This document shows positions 1 to 12,400 of a DNA stretch of 64,000 bases, piece after piece; position 1 is the stretch's first letter, and every line of letters begins with the position of its first letter. The stretch comes from Janibacter cremeus (GTDB taxonomy: Bacteria > Actinomycetota > Actinomycetes > Actinomycetales > Dermatophilaceae), in assembly GCF_013409205.1 (NCBI RefSeq), contig NZ_JACCAE010000001.1:3224001-3288000 (forward strand). Direction: 5' to 3'. The notes beneath the pieces were generated by a model. That model was not told the origin of the DNA. It searched no databases and was given only the letters and a program-made list of their open reading frames with translations. Both the position numbers and the translations under genes were made by a program.

Positions 1-1821
1 GAACTCGTCGCGGTCGATCGTCGGGGTGCCCTGTCGGGAGAGGGCCAGCGCCGCGGTGGAGGTGTTCTTCAGGACCTGGCCCCAGCAGACGCTGACCTCG
101 TTCGCGTCGCCCGGGCGGACGACGTCCAGACCCGGTATGGCGCGCAGGGCGGCCAGGTGCTCGATCGGCTGGTGGGTGGGGCCGTCCTCGCCCAGGCCGA
201 TCGAGTCGTGCGTCCACACGTACGTCACCGGCAGCTGCTGGAGGGCCGCGAGGCGCACGGCCGGGCGCATGTAGTCGGAGAAGGTGAGGAAGGTGCCGCC
301 GTAGACACGGGTCAGTCCCTCCAGCGCGATGCCGTTCATCGCCATGCCCATGCCGTTCTCACGGATGCCGAAGTGCAGGGTGCGGCCGTACTCGTTGCCG
401 GACCAGGTGTCCGTCTGCTTGCCCTTGGGCACGAAGGAGGGCTGGCCGTCCATCGTGGTGTTGTTCGAGCCGGCGAGGTCGGCGGAGCCACCCCACAGCT
501 CGGGCATGACGTCGGCGAGCGCGGTCAGGACCTCGCCGGAGGCCTTTCGGGTGGCCATGCCCTTCTCGTCAGCCTCGAAGGTCGGCAGGGCCTCGTCCAG
601 GCCCTCGGGGACCCGGGCGTCCACGACGCGGTCGAGCAGCGCTGCACGCTCGGGGTTGTCCCGGCGCCAGGCCGTCATCCGCTCGTCCCACTGCGTGTGG
701 GCGTTCTGCCCGCGGGTGATCACCGAGCGGGTGTGCTCGAGCACGGTCTCCTCGACGGCGAAGTGCTGCTGCGGGTCGAAGCCGAGCCGTTCCTTGATTC
801 CGGCGACCTCGTCCTCGCCGAGCGCTGCGCCGTGGGCTGCGCCGGTGTCCTGCTTGGTCGGCGCGGGCCAACCGATGATCGTGTGCAGCACGATCATCGT
901 GGGCGCGGAAGTGTTCTCCTTCGCCGCCGTGCAGGCTGCCAGGAGTTCGTCGATGTCCTCGACGTAGGCCGAGCCGTCACCGGTCTTGCGCCAGTCGACG
1001 TCGATGACGTGCCACCCGTAGGCGCGGTATCGGGCACCGACGTCCTCGCTGAAGGCGATGTCGGTGTCGTCCTCGATGGAGATCTGGTTGGCGTCGTAGA
1101 TGACGTTGAGGTTTCCCAGCTCCTGGTGGCCGGCCAGCGAGCTGCCCTCGGACGAGACACCCTCCTGCAGGTCACCGTCGGAGGCCACGCACCAGACGGT
1201 GTGGTCGAAGGGAGACGCGCCCGCCGGGGCGTCCGGGTCGAACATGCCCCGCTGGCGGCGCTGGGCCATCGCCATGCCGACCGCAGAGGCGAATCCGGAG
1301 CCGAGCGGTCCGGTGGTGATCTCGACACCCGGGGTGTGGTGCACCTCGGGGTGGCCGGGGGTGAGCGACCCCCAGGTCCGCAGCGCCTCGAGATCGCTGA
1401 GCTCCATGCCGTAGCCGGAGAGGAAGAGCTGGATGTACTGGGTGAGCGAGGAGTGGCCCACGGACAGCACGAAGCGGTCGCGGCCCAGCCACGTCGGGTC
1501 GCTCGGGTCGTGCGTCATCACCTGCTGGTAGAGCAGGTAGGCGACGGGGGAGAGGCTCATCGCGGTACCGGGGTGACCGCTGCCGCACTTCTGCACCGCG
1601 TCCGCTGCCAGGACCCGCCCCGTGTCGACCGCACGGACGTCCAGGTCGCTCCACCCTGCCTTGGTCGCGACCGGACGCGGGAGGTCGCCGGAGCGCGAGG
1701 ACGTCCCTGCCGGGCCATCGGGATTCGCCGAGGCCACGGTGCGGGTGGTTCCCGCCGGAGTCGCAGTGCCGGCCGGCTTCTTGGCGGGGGCCGTGGGGGA
1801 GGTGTCGGTGTCCGTGCTCAC
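1..1821 (-). CDS. tkt: Transketolase, 3' end cut by window edge
   Basis: Thiamine-diphosphate enzyme of the non-oxidative pentose phosphate pathway, moving two-carbon ketol units between sugar phosphates in the cytoplasm. About 607 codons are visible, from a GTG at 1821 on the minus strand to the window edge. The frame shows the TPP-binding region ([11 protein letters not shown], then [17 protein letters not shown]), the central [11 protein letters not shown] segment, and ends inside [11 protein letters not shown], so only the last part of the C-terminal domain is missing. The first 40 or so residues are a Thr/Ala/Pro-rich extension, longer than in E. coli TktA, so a later start is possible; [13 protein letters not shown] begins the conserved part. 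It is divergent from ctaB. Confidence is high on function, moderate on the exact start. Confidence 0.95.
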   Translation of the reverse strand, partial: MSTDTDTSPTAPAKKPAGTATPAGTTRTVASANPDGPAGTSSRSGDLPRPVATKAGWSDLDVRAVDTGRVLAADAVQKCGSGHPGTAMSLSPVAYLLYQQVMTHDPSDPTWLGRDRFVLSVGHSSLTQYIQLFLSGYGMELSDLEALRTWGSLTPGHPEVHHTPGVEITTGPLGSGFASAVGMAMAQRRQRGMFDPDAPAGASPFDHTVWCVASDGDLQEGVSSEGSSLAGHQELGNLNVIYDANQISIEDDTDIAFSEDVGARYRAYGWHVIDVDWRKTGDGSAYVEDIDELLAACTAAKENTSAPTMIVLHTIIGWPAPTKQDTGAAHGAALGEDEVAGIKERLGFDPQQHFAVEETVLEHTRSVITRGQNAHTQWDERMTAWRRDNPERAALLDRVVDARVPEGLDEALPTFEADEKGMATRKASGEVLTALADVMPELWGGSADLAGSNNTTMDGQPSFVPKGKQTDTWSGNEYGRTLHFGIRENGMGMAMNGIALEGLTRVYGGTFLTFSDYMRPAVRLAALQQLPVTYVWTHDSIGLGEDGPTHQPIEHLAALRAIPGLDVVRPGDANEVSVCWGQVLKNTSTAALALSRQGTPTIDRDEF

Positions 1822-1993
1822 GGAGGACCTTTCTCTGCAGATCGGTGGGTGCTCACCTCCCACACTAGTGGGATTGCGCGCGCATGCCACGCCGTCCGGG
1901 GGCGGGCTCGGAGGCTGTTTCGACACGGGTAGAGTGTGGACACGGTCGGCGCCCTGCGCGACCATGTCCCACCCCCTTCGGCAAAGGCAGTCC
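1822..1993. promoter_or_regulatory. Divergent tkt / ctaB promoter region
   Basis: 172 bp between two outward-facing GTG starts. TAGAGT at 1930-1935 is a plausible -10 for ctaB, giving a leader of about 50 nt with AAAGG just before the start. TAGTGT on the minus strand (complement of 1862-1867) could be the -10 for tkt. It lies in a small inverted repeat, CCCAC-ACTA-GTGGG at 1859-1872. Promoter assignments are inferred from the actinobacterial TANNNT consensus. Confidence 0.4.
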
Positions 1994-2944
1994 GTGAGCA
2001 CTCTCGAGTCGACGCGCGACCTGTCGCCGGCGACCCGCCCGTGGCGTCGCACCGTGCGTGCGTACGTCGCGCTGACGAAGCCTCGGATCATCGAGCTGCT
2101 TCTCGTCACGACGGTTCCGGTGATGTTCCTCGCCCAGCGTGGCGTCCCCTCGCTGGGCCTGATCGTCCTCACCCTCGTCGGCGGATCCCTCAGCGCCGGG
2201 GCGGCCAACACCTTCAACATGGTCTACGACCGTGACATCGACGCCAAGATGGGTCGCACCCAGGGCCGGCCCCTCGTCACCGGTGAGGCCACGCCACGCG
2301 GGGCGATGATCTTCGGTCTCGTCCTCACCCTCGTCTCCACCCTCTGGCTGGGACTGCTCGTCAACTGGCTCTCCGCCGCCCTGTCGCTCGGGGCGATCCT
2401 GCTCTACGCCGTCGGCTACACGATGGTCCTCAAGCGCCGCACGGCGCAGAACATCGTCTGGGGTGGTATCGCCGGCTGCATGCCGACCCTCATCGGATGG
2501 TCCGCGGTGACCAACTCCGTGCAGTGGCCCGCGATCATCCTCTTCCTCGTGATCTTCTTCTGGACGCCGCCGCACTACTGGCCGCTGTCCATGCGCTTCA
2601 CCGACGACTACTCCGCCGCCGGTGTGCCCATGGCCCCCGTGGTCCAGGAGCAGACGACCGTGGCCAAGCAGATCGTCGCCTACTCCTGGCTGATGGTCCT
2701 CACCTCGCTCGCGCTCGTCCCCGTGGCCGACATGGGCTGGATCTACCTCGGTGCCGCGCTGCTCTCGGGCGGCCTCTTCGTCGCCGAGGCCCACCGGCTG
2801 ATGTCGGCGGCCCGCAAGGGGGCCAACCAGCAGGTGCTCAAGCCGATGCGGCTGTTCCACTTCTCGATCACCTACGTCACGCTGCTCTTCCTCGGCGTGG
2901 CCATCGACCCGCTGCTGCACCTGCCGCTGCCCGGTCTGGCCTGA
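1994..2944 (+). CDS. ctaB: Protoheme IX farnesyltransferase (heme O synthase)
   Basis: Integral membrane prenyltransferase (UbiA superfamily) that adds farnesyl to heme B to give heme O, the first step towards heme A for aa3-type cytochrome oxidase. The 316-aa product has the family signatures [18 protein letters not shown] (Asp-rich prenyl-diphosphate motif, about residue 75) and the second loop [18 protein letters not shown] (about residue 190), with about nine hydrophobic helices. The frame is open further upstream, but GTG at 1994 follows AAAGGCAG at suitable spacing and gives the usual family length of about 305 aa. It neighbours tkt, as in many actinobacteria, and pairs functionally with heme A synthase at 3294-4202 and SURF1 at 19806-20576. 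Confidence 0.95.
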   Translation: MSTLESTRDLSPATRPWRRTVRAYVALTKPRIIELLLVTTVPVMFLAQRGVPSLGLIVLTLVGGSLSAGAANTFNMVYDRDIDAKMGRTQGRPLVTGEATPRGAMIFGLVLTLVSTLWLGLLVNWLSAALSLGAILLYAVGYTMVLKRRTAQNIVWGGIAGCMPTLIGWSAVTNSVQWPAIILFLVIFFWTPPHYWPLSMRFTDDYSAAGVPMAPVVQEQTTVAKQIVAYSWLMVLTSLALVPVADMGWIYLGAALLSGGLFVAEAHRLMSAARKGANQQVLKPMRLFHFSITYVTLLFLGVAIDPLLHLPLPGLA

Positions 2945-3293
2945 GTCCAGCCCGGCGGTCCTGCTCCAGGTCCGCGGGCGAAGGGAGCGCGCGGGCCTTG
3001 GCGCACAGTCCGGACTCCTCGGTCTTCCGCTGCACCTGTGTTCTCCGGGTCCGGACTGTGGCCTGAGTCGGCCCACCCCCTCCCTTCGTCCGCTCCCGGG
3101 GTTACCCACGGCCGGGTCACCTCGCGGAGGCCGGGGCACCCTGGTCGGGCCGCGTTGCCTGTGGTGGCCGGAACATCCTGATCGGGCCGCGTTGTGTCGC
3201 GGCCAGCGCCAGATATCCCGGCCACATCGAGAGATCCAGGCCATCCCCGGGGGACGGGACGCCCGGATGCGATGAGATCTCGTGGCCTGTTGG
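2945..3293. other. Gene-free stretch with a long inverted repeat, between convergent ctaB and ctaA
   Basis: 349 bp without a supportable gene. It contains a perfect 12-bp inverted repeat: CACAGTCCGGAC at 3004-3015 and GTCCGGACTGTG at 3049-3060, separated by 33 nt. This lies between the 3' ends of two convergent genes, where a bidirectional terminator would sit, but there is no T-run on either side. Near 3150-3200 the sequence TCGGGCCGCGTTG occurs twice about 40 bp apart, each time close to GGCCGG or CGGCCAG. Confidence 0.5.
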
Positions 3294-4202
3294 TCAGTCG
3301 GCCGGCAGGGGACCCGGCGTGCGGGAGAGGACGATCGCGCGGGCGATGACGACGACGAGCGCGGCCGCGCCGAACATGTGGGCCAGGACGAGGACCTCGG
3401 GCAGCTTCGTCAGGTACTGCACGTAGCCGACCAGGCCCTGGGCGAGGGTGACGGCGAGAACCACCGCCCAGGCGCGGGCGGGACCCGGCCCTCGCTCGGT
3501 GAGCTTCGCGCCCAACCAGACGGCGACGACGAGGCCGATGAAGAGCATGACGGCGTCGGCGTGCAGCCAGGAGATCGTGCGGGGGTCGAAGCCCGTGCGA
3601 GCCGGGGTGTCCGCGTCGCCGGAGTGGGGCCCGGAGCCCGTGACGAGGGTGCCGAGCACGAGGACGACGACAGCCACGGTGCACAGCAGCCAGGTGGTGC
3701 GCTCGACCAGGGGATGCAGTAGCGACCGGGTCGGTCCGGCGCTCTGCCGATAGCGCCACAGCAGCCATGCCGAGGTGCCGATGATGGCCATGGAGCAGAG
3801 GAAGTGGAAGCCGACGATCCACGGGTTGAGGCCGGTGCGCACCGTGATGCCGCCGACGATCGCCTGCGCCGCGACGCCGCCGAGGACGACCCACGTGCCG
3901 AGGATCAGCTCCGGACGGTCACGCGCCCAGCGGTACAGCGCGATGAGCAGCACGAGGGCGGCGATGCCCACGACGCCGGTGAGGGTGCGGTTGCCGAACT
4001 CGATGAACTTGTGGATGCCCTCCGCCTGCTCGACGGTGGGCACGTAGGACCCCGGGACGCACTGGGGCCAGGTGGGGCACCCGAGCCCGGAGCCGGTGAG
4101 CCGGACGAGGCCGCCGGTCAGGACGATGCCGACCTCGACGACCAGGTTGATCAGGAGCAGGCGGGGCAGCCACGTGCGTGCAGCAGCGGAGTACTCGGAC
4201 AC
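3294..4202 (-). CDS. ctaA: Heme A synthase (CtaA/COX15 family)
   Basis: Membrane heme O monooxygenase that oxidises the C8 methyl of heme O to the formyl of heme A. The 302-aa product is a multi-helix membrane protein with the family sequences GGLVRLTGSGLGCPTWPQC near residue 30 and a following glutamate/histidine motif (GIHKFIEFGNRTLTG), then the second half-repeat with WLHADAVMLF and QGLVGYVQYLTKLP. The cysteine pair region (GCPTWPQC) typical of actinobacterial and Bacillus CtaA is present. GTG at 4202 (VSEYSAAARTW) was chosen because the open frame upstream runs into the ABC permease gene. It lies 47 bp downstream of that permease on the same strand, so it may share its transcript. Confidence 0.93.
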   Translation of the reverse strand: MSEYSAAARTWLPRLLLINLVVEVGIVLTGGLVRLTGSGLGCPTWPQCVPGSYVPTVEQAEGIHKFIEFGNRTLTGVVGIAALVLLIALYRWARDRPELILGTWVVLGGVAAQAIVGGITVRTGLNPWIVGFHFLCSMAIIGTSAWLLWRYRQSAGPTRSLLHPLVERTTWLLCTVAVVVLVLGTLVTGSGPHSGDADTPARTGFDPRTISWLHADAVMLFIGLVVAVWLGAKLTERGPGPARAWAVVLAVTLAQGLVGYVQYLTKLPEVLVLAHMFGAAALVVVIARAIVLSRTPGPLPAD

Positions 4203-4249
4203 CCCATTACGGTATGTCGCCCCCCGTCCGGACCGGTCGTCGGGTGCGG

Positions 4250-5006
4250 TCACTCGCGCCAGCGGAAGGTGCGCATCACGAGCAGGCTCAGGCCGGCGCC
4301 CCACACGAGCAGGACCAGCCAGGGCAGGAACGGCACGCTCCCGTGTGCCAGCTGCTCACGGAAGGCGTCACCGAGGGCTGCCGAAGGCAGCCACTGCACG
4401 ATCACGGCGGCCTTGCTGCCGAGCGTCTCGGCGGGCAGCAGCAGGCCGCCCACGCCGGCGAGGAGCACCCACACGAGGTTGGCGACCGCGAGGACGGCCT
4501 CGGCCCGCATGGCGCCGGCCACCAGGAGTGCCAGGGCGACGAAGACCCACACCCCGAGCGCCGCCGTCACCGGGGCGAGGAGCAGTCCCACGAGGTCGGG
4601 CCGCCAGCCCATGACGGCAGCCACCAGGCCGAGCACCACGAGCTGGACGGCAGCGACGGCGCAGATGGCCAGGGCCTTCCCGGCGAGGAGTCCGTCGGTG
4701 CCCACGGGGGTGGTCGCGAGCATCCGCAGCACGCCGTAGCGGCGGTCGAAGGCGGTCTGGATCGCCTGCCCGGTGAATGCTGTGGACACGACGGCCAGGG
4801 CGAGGACACCGGGCGCCACCACGGCGATCCGCGGCGTGGCCAGATCCGGGTACGAGCTCGCGACGAGGGCCACGAGAGCCAGCGCCGGCAGGACGAGGGA
4901 GACGAGCAGCTGCTCGCCGTTGCGCGCGAGTATCCCGGCCTCGAAGCGAGCCTGGGCTGCCACCCGGCGCGGTCGAGGAGCGGGTGCGGGGACGTGGGTC
5001 GCGGCC

Positions 5007-5017
<11 letters not shown>
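4250..5017 (-). CDS. ABC-2 type transporter permease
   Basis: Membrane subunit of an ABC exporter; substrate unknown. The 255-aa protein has a short Pro/Ala/Arg-rich cytoplasmic N terminus followed by six predicted membrane segments (for example LLVSLVLPALALVALVASS, ALAICAVAAVQLVVLGLVAA, WVFVALALLVAGAM). The loop FDRRYGVLRMLATTPVG resembles the conserved amphipathic coupling segment of ABC-2 permeases. GTG at 5017 is preceded by a strong Shine-Dalgarno (GGAGGA) inside the 3' end of the ATPase gene, with an 11-bp overlap, so the two are translationally coupled. This pair next to ctaA and upstream of sufR is a common actinobacterial arrangement. The substrate cannot be read from the sequence. 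Confidence 0.85.
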
Positions 5018-5717
<700 letters not shown>

Positions 5718-5767
5718 GGTGGGCAAGTCTAGGCAACCCCGCGGCCGTCTCGTGGTTAGGGGTGCCT

Positions 5768-5805
5768 TTGTTGTCACCGGCGAAGAATTACGTAACATGG
5801 GTGTG
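5768..5805 (+). promoter_or_regulatory. sufR/suf operon promoter, leaderless type, with palindrome
   Basis: TTGTCA at 5771-5776 and TAACAT at 5793-5798 form a near-consensus -35/-10 pair with a 16-bp spacer. The sufR GTG begins at 5805, 6 bp past the -10, which fits a leaderless mRNA. The perfect palindrome TTACGTAA at 5788-5795 overlaps the -10 and is a candidate operator, possibly for SufR itself; that link is inference. Confidence 0.6.
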
Positions 5806-6530
5806 TGCTTAATTCACCGCGGGATCTCTCGACGTCGCAGGGCGACGTCGATACCCGTGATGCCAGCACCCGCGATCGCGTGCTCGCGGTGATCAGCGAG
5901 CACGGCCCGATCACCGCAGCCGACATCGCCATCCATCTCGGCCTGACGGCCACCGGAGTGCGTCGCCACCTCGACCTGCTGGCCGAGGACTCCTCGGTCA
6001 CCAGCCGGGCGCCGCACCGGGGCAAGCGTGGCCGCGGACGTCCTGCCCGGGAGTGGGTCGTGGCCGATCTGGGGCACGACCACCTTCCCTCCGAGTACGA
6101 CGAGCTGGCCACCGAGGTGATGCGCTTCCTGCGTGAGCAGGGCGGCGAGGACGCCGTTCGTGCCTTCGCCGACGAGCGGGTCGCCGGCCTGGAGGCGCGT
6201 GTCCGGGACCGGCTCGACGCCGCGGGCAGCGATCCGCACGCACGCACACTGGCGCTCGTTGAGGCCTTGGGCCTCGAGGGATACGCTGCCAGCGCCCGTC
6301 CGGTCGGCGAGGACAGCAGCGTCGGTGTCCAGTTGTGCCAGGGCCACTGCCCGGTCCGACACGTCGCCACGGAGTTCCCCGAGTTGTGCGAGGCGGAGAC
6401 CGACGCCTTCAGCCGCCTTCTCGGAGTCCATGTCCAACGCCTGGCCACACTGGCCCAGGGTCATCACGTCTGCACCACCTTCGTCCCCACGCCGGGGGCG
6501 CGATCCCACAAAGAGAGGGCCAACCGATGA
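5805..6530 (+). CDS. sufR: Iron-sulfur cluster-sensing transcriptional repressor SufR
   Basis: DeoR/ArsR-like winged-helix regulator that in cyanobacteria and mycobacteria binds an Fe-S cluster and represses the suf operon when clusters are sufficient. The 241-aa product has an N-terminal winged helix ([20 protein letters not shown], residues about 36-55, then [10 protein letters not shown]) and the diagnostic C-terminal cysteine set in [22 protein letters not shown] and [10 protein letters not shown], around residues 181-229. It is the first gene of the operon and overlaps sufB by ATGA, as expected for autoregulation. The GTG start is preferred because it sits directly behind the -10 box. 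Confidence 0.93.
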   Translation: MLNSPRDLSTSQGDVDTRDASTRDRVLAVISEHGPITAADIAIHLGLTATGVRRHLDLLAEDSSVTSRAPHRGKRGRGRPAREWVVADLGHDHLPSEYDELATEVMRFLREQGGEDAVRAFADERVAGLEARVRDRLDAAGSDPHARTLALVEALGLEGYAASARPVGEDSSVGVQLCQGHCPVRHVATEFPELCEAETDAFSRLLGVHVQRLATLAQGHHVCTTFVPTPGARSHKERANR

Positions 6531-7948
6531 GCACCAACATCGAAGAGCTGAACCCAGGGCTCAAGGACATCGGCCGCTACGAGTACGGCTGGTCCGACAG
6601 CGACGCGGCCGGTGAGGCGGCCAAGCGAGGCCTCAACGAAGAGGTCGTGCTCGACATCAGCGACCGCAAGAGCGAGCCGAAGTGGATGCGCGACCTGCGG
6701 TTGAAGTCCCTGCGCCTGTTCGACAAGAAGCCGATGCCCAGCTGGGGCAGTGACCTCACCGGCATCGACTTCCAGAACATCAAGTACTTCGTGAAGTCCA
6801 CCGAGAACCAGGCCAGCTCCTGGGAGGAGTTGCCGGAGGACATCCGCAACACCTACGACAAGCTCGGCATCCCCGAGGCGGAGAAGCAGCGGCTCGTCGC
6901 GGGCGTCGCCGCCCAGTACGAGTCGGAGGTCGTCTACCACCAGATCCGTGAGGACCTGGAGGAGAAGGGTGTCATCTTCGTCGACACCGACTCCGGCCTG
7001 CGCGAGCACGAGGACCTCTTCCGGGAGTACTTCGGCACCGTCATCCCGGCCGGTGACAACAAGTTCTCGGCGCTGAACACCGCCGTCTGGTCAGGTGGCT
7101 CCTTCATCTACGTGCCGCCGGGCGTCCACGTGGACATCCCGCTGCAGGCCTACTTCCGGATCAACACCGAGAACATGGGCCAGTTCGAGCGCACGCTGAT
7201 CATCGCGGACGAGGGCTCCTCCGTGCACTACGTCGAGGGTTGCACCGCGCCGATCTACACGACCGCATCCCTGCACAGCGCCGTGGTCGAGATCGTGGTG
7301 AAGAAGAACGCCCGCGTGCGCTACACGACCATCCAGAACTGGTCGAACAACGTGTACAACCTCGTGACCAAGCGCACCACGGTCGAGGAGGGCGGCACCA
7401 TGGAGTGGATCGATGGCAACATCGGCTCCAAGGTGACGATGAAGTACCCCGCCTGCTTCCTCATGGGCGAGTACGCCAAGGGTGAGACCCTCTCGGTCGC
7501 CCTGGCCGGCGAGGGCCAGCACCAGGACGCGGGCGCGAAGATGGTCCACGCCGCACCGAACACCTCCAGCTCGATCATCTCCAAGTCCGTTGCCCGCGGT
7601 GGCGGCCGCAGCTCCTACCGGGGCCTGGTGCAGGTGCTCGAGGGGGCGACCAACTCCAAGTCGAACGTCGTCTGCGATGCGCTGCTCGTCGACACGATCA
7701 GCCGCTCGGACACCTACCCCTACGTCGACGTCCGCGAGGACGACGTGCAGATGGGCCACGAGGCGACCGTGTCGAAGGTCTCCGCAGACCAGCTCTTCTA
7801 CCTCATGTCCCGCGGGATGAACGAGGAGGAGGCGATGGCGATGATCGTGCGCGGCTTCGTCGAGCCGATCGCGAAGGAGCTCCCGATGGAGTACGCCCTC
7901 GAGCTGAACCGCCTCATTGAACTCCAGATGGAAGGAGCCGTTGGCTGA
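6527..7948 (+). CDS. sufB: Fe-S cluster assembly protein SufB
   Basis: Core scaffold subunit of the SufBCD complex on which [4Fe-4S] clusters are built from sulfur delivered by SufS/SufU. The 473-aa product matches the family over its full length: FVYVPPGV-type strand ([20 protein letters not shown]), the EGCTAP loop holding a conserved cysteine ([13 protein letters not shown], near residue 243), the central beta-helix segment, and a C-terminal [21 protein letters not shown] at 6527 overlaps the sufR stop by 4 bp, with AGAGAGG upstream. No intein is present, unlike some mycobacterial SufB proteins. Confidence 0.97.
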   Translation: MSTNIEELNPGLKDIGRYEYGWSDSDAAGEAAKRGLNEEVVLDISDRKSEPKWMRDLRLKSLRLFDKKPMPSWGSDLTGIDFQNIKYFVKSTENQASSWEELPEDIRNTYDKLGIPEAEKQRLVAGVAAQYESEVVYHQIREDLEEKGVIFVDTDSGLREHEDLFREYFGTVIPAGDNKFSALNTAVWSGGSFIYVPPGVHVDIPLQAYFRINTENMGQFERTLIIADEGSSVHYVEGCTAPIYTTASLHSAVVEIVVKKNARVRYTTIQNWSNNVYNLVTKRTTVEEGGTMEWIDGNIGSKVTMKYPACFLMGEYAKGETLSVALAGEGQHQDAGAKMVHAAPNTSSSIISKSVARGGGRSSYRGLVQVLEGATNSKSNVVCDALLVDTISRSDTYPYVDVREDDVQMGHEATVSKVSADQLFYLMSRGMNEEEAMAMIVRGFVEPIAKELPMEYALELNRLIELQMEGAVG

Positions 7949-9132
7949 TGAGCCTGCTGGCTGACACTTCGAGCCGACAGGCTCACACCCACTCCGGCGA
8001 GACCATGGTCCCGGACGCCTCCCGTGGCGAACGGACCCGCTCGTGGGAGGTTGCCGAATTCCCGATGCCGCAGGGCCGTGAGGAGGACTGGCGGTTCACC
8101 CCGATCAGTCGCCTGACGAACCTCCTGGCGGACGAGGCCAGCGGCGCCACGCTCGAGTGGACCACGCACCTGCCGGAGGGCGTCACGCTCACCACGACGT
8201 CCGTGGAGGAGCTGGGACGAGACGCGCTGCCCAAGCCGATCGACCGGCCGGCGGCCTTGGCGGCGGCCCACGGTGGGGGCATCTCCCTCGTCGACGTGCC
8301 GAAGGAGCACGAGCTCACCGAACCGGTGCGCATCTCCCTGGACGGCACCGAGCGGCAGATCGTGAACGGTCACCTCGTCGTGCGCGTCGGCGCGTTCTCC
8401 TCGGCGACGATCGTGCTCAGCCACACCGGCTCGAGCGACTACAACGAGCTGGTCACCGTGATCGCCGGGGACTCCTCGAAGGTCACGCTCGTCACGCTGC
8501 AGGACTGGCAGGACGACACCCACCACCTCGCCCAGCACGACGTCGTCGTCGGCCGGGACGCCTCGGCGCGGCACATCGCGATCTCCATCGGTGGCGGAAT
8601 CGTGCGGCTGAACACCAACGCGAGCTACACCGGCCCCGGTGGATCCTTCGAGGGGCTGGGCGTGTACTTCGCGGACGCCGGGCAGCACCTGGAGCACCGC
8701 CTCTTCGTCGACCACGAGGCGCCGCACTGCCGCAGCAACGTCGAGTACAAGGGCGCGCTGCAGGGCGAGACGGCGCAGACGGTCTGGGTGGGCGACGTGC
8801 TCATCCGGGCTGCTGCGGAGGGGACCGACACCTACGAGCTCAACCGCAACCTCATCCTCACCGATGGGGCGCGGGCGGACTCGGTGCCCAACCTCGAGAT
8901 CGAGACCGGCGAGATCGTCGGTGCCGGTCACGCCTCGACGACCGGCCGCTTCGACGACCAGCAGCTGTTCTACCTGCAGTCCCGCGGCATCCCGCAGGAG
9001 CTGGCCCGTCGTCTCGTCGTGCGCGGCTTCTTCAACAGCATCGTCCAGCGCATCGGCGACGAGGAGATCAGCGAGAAGGTCATGGCGGCCATCGACGAGG
9101 AGCTCGAGGCGAGTTCTGGGGCGATGGCATGA
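7948..9132 (+). CDS. sufD: Fe-S cluster assembly protein SufD
   Basis: Paralogue of SufB and third structural member of the SufBC2D scaffold. The 394-aa product carries the SufD C-terminal signature (GHASTTGRFDDQQLFYLQSR followed by GIPQELARRLVVRGFFNSIV) and a beta-helix core. The N terminus resembles other actinobacterial SufD proteins, with the segment PQGREEDWRFTPISRL. Its ATG at 7948 shares one base with the sufB stop, so translation is coupled. Its helices contact SufC. Confidence 0.95.
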   Translation: MSLLADTSSRQAHTHSGETMVPDASRGERTRSWEVAEFPMPQGREEDWRFTPISRLTNLLADEASGATLEWTTHLPEGVTLTTTSVEELGRDALPKPIDRPAALAAAHGGGISLVDVPKEHELTEPVRISLDGTERQIVNGHLVVRVGAFSSATIVLSHTGSSDYNELVTVIAGDSSKVTLVTLQDWQDDTHHLAQHDVVVGRDASARHIAISIGGGIVRLNTNASYTGPGGSFEGLGVYFADAGQHLEHRLFVDHEAPHCRSNVEYKGALQGETAQTVWVGDVLIRAAAEGTDTYELNRNLILTDGARADSVPNLEIETGEIVGAGHASTTGRFDDQQLFYLQSRGIPQELARRLVVRGFFNSIVQRIGDEEISEKVMAAIDEELEASSGAMA

Positions 9133-9479
9133 GCACCGCGACCGAGGCCGACTTCGTCCGCGTCTGCCGGCTCGACGAGCTGCCGGACGTGGGCGCTGCC
9201 AAGGCGGAGATCCAGGGACGGATCGTCTCGATGATCCACGCCGAGGACGGCAGCGTGCACTGCATCGACGACGAGTGCACGCATGGTCGCGTGTCGCTGT
9301 CCGAGGGCGACGTCGAGGGTTGCGAGATCGAGTGCTGGTTGCATGGCTCGCGCTTCAACCTCGTGTCCGGCAAGCCGACCAGCCTCCCGGCCACGGTCCC
9401 CGTGGTCGTGCACACCACGCGAGTCACCGATGGCGAGGTATTCGTCGCGCTGTCCGACGAGGCGCCCCGCACGGTCTGA
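9129..9479 (+). CDS. Rieske [2Fe-2S] ferredoxin-like protein of the suf operon
   Basis: Small cytoplasmic electron carrier of the non-heme iron oxygenase ferredoxin type. The 116-aa product shows the Rieske ligand pattern: C-x-H in DDECTHGRVSLSEG (about residues 44-46) and C-x2-H in EIECWLHGSRF (about residues 64-67). ATG at 9129 overlaps the sufD stop (ATGA). Such a gene sits between sufD and sufC in many actinobacterial suf operons; its exact role, perhaps electron supply for cluster assembly, is inferred from context only. There is no signal peptide or membrane anchor, so it is not a cytochrome bc1 Rieske protein. Confidence 0.9.
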   Translation: MSTATEADFVRVCRLDELPDVGAAKAEIQGRIVSMIHAEDGSVHCIDDECTHGRVSLSEGDVEGCEIECWLHGSRFNLVSGKPTSLPATVPVVVHTTRVTDGEVFVALSDEAPRTV

Positions 9480-9528
9480 CGGTCGCCGGCCCACCACACT
9501 TATTTCCACATACGAAGGACGAACAGAC

Positions 9529-11590
<2,062 letters not shown>

Positions 11591-11591
<1 letters not shown>

Positions 11592-12061
11592 TGGACCTCT
11601 ACCAGGAGCTGATCCTCGACCACTCGAAGCGCCAGGTCGGACACGGCTTGCGCGAGGGGCACCAGGCCGAGGTGAACCACGTCAACCCGACCTGCGGCGA
11701 CGAGGTCACCCTGCGGGTGCACCTCGACGGCACCGGACCGGGCGCGACGATCACCGACATCTCCTACGAGGCGATGGGCTGCTCGATCTCGATGGCGAGC
11801 ACCTCGATCCTCGCCGACGAGCTGACCGGTGAGACGATCACCGACGCCATGGAGATCCACGCCGCGATGCGGCAGATGCTCACCAGTCGCGGCCAGGACA
11901 GCGGCGACGAGGAGGTCATCGGCGACGGCGTCGCCCTGGCCGGCGTCGCGCAGTACCCGGCTCGCGTGAAGTGCGCGCTGCTAGGCTGGTTGGCCCTCAC
12001 CGACGCCCTGGTCCAGGCAGGCGTCGACGTCGCAACAGAATCCCAAGGAGAGAGCGCATGA
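11591..12061 (+). CDS. sufU: Zinc-dependent sulfurtransferase SufU
   Basis: Partner of SufS that accepts its persulfide sulfur through a zinc-bound cysteine. The 156-aa product has the three SufU cysteines and aspartate in NPTCGDEV (about residues 37-44), GCSISMAS (about residue 59) and RVKCALLGW (about residue 128), plus the 18-20 residue insertion between conserved cysteines that separates SufU from IscU. It shares one base with the sufS stop. It lies in the standard gram-positive order sufC-S-U. Confidence 0.94.
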
Positions 12062-12387
12062 CTGCCCAGGCACCGACCCCGACAAATGTCGCAGACGTCG
12101 AAGAAGCGCTGCGTGACGTCGTCGACCCCGAGCTCGGCATCAACGTCGTCGATCTCGGCCTCGTCTACGGCATCACCGTCGACCCGCAGAACCACGCAGT
12201 CGTCGACATGACCCTCACGTCTGCCGCCTGCCCCTTGCAGGACGTCATCGAGGATCAGGTCGACTCTGTCCTGACCGACCTGGTCGCGGGTATGCGGATC
12301 AACTGGATCTGGATGCCGCCGTGGGGTCCGGACAAGATCACCGACGACGGCCGCGAGCAGCTGCGAGCCCTCGGCTTCAACATCTGA
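12058..12387 (+). CDS. sufT: Metal-sulfur cluster maturation factor SufT (MIP18/DUF59 family)
   Basis: DUF59 protein that helps Fe-S protein maturation, closing the suf operon. The 109-aa product has the family core VDPELGINVVDLGLVYGI and the DMTLTSAACPLQDVIEDQV segment with the conserved cysteine (near residue 60), ending in WMPPWGPDKITDDGREQLRA. ATG at 12058 has AAGGAGAG upstream and overlaps the sufU stop by 4 bp. It is the last gene of the tightly overlapping run; the next start is 13 bp after its stop. Confidence 0.94.
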   Translation: MTAQAPTPTNVADVEEALRDVVDPELGINVVDLGLVYGITVDPQNHAVVDMTLTSAACPLQDVIEDQVDSVLTDLVAGMRINWIWMPPWGPDKITDDGREQLRALGFNI

Positions 12388-12400
12388 TCAGCCACACCCG

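Noticed and set aside
157..1932. A 591-codon plus-strand frame across the transketolase gene
   Set aside because: Antisense shadow; transketolase motifs are continuous on the minus strand over the same bases.
9129..9479. Rieske protein as part of an aromatic-ring oxygenase
   Set aside because: No oxygenase alpha/beta subunit or reductase is nearby; the gene is embedded by overlaps in the suf operon.
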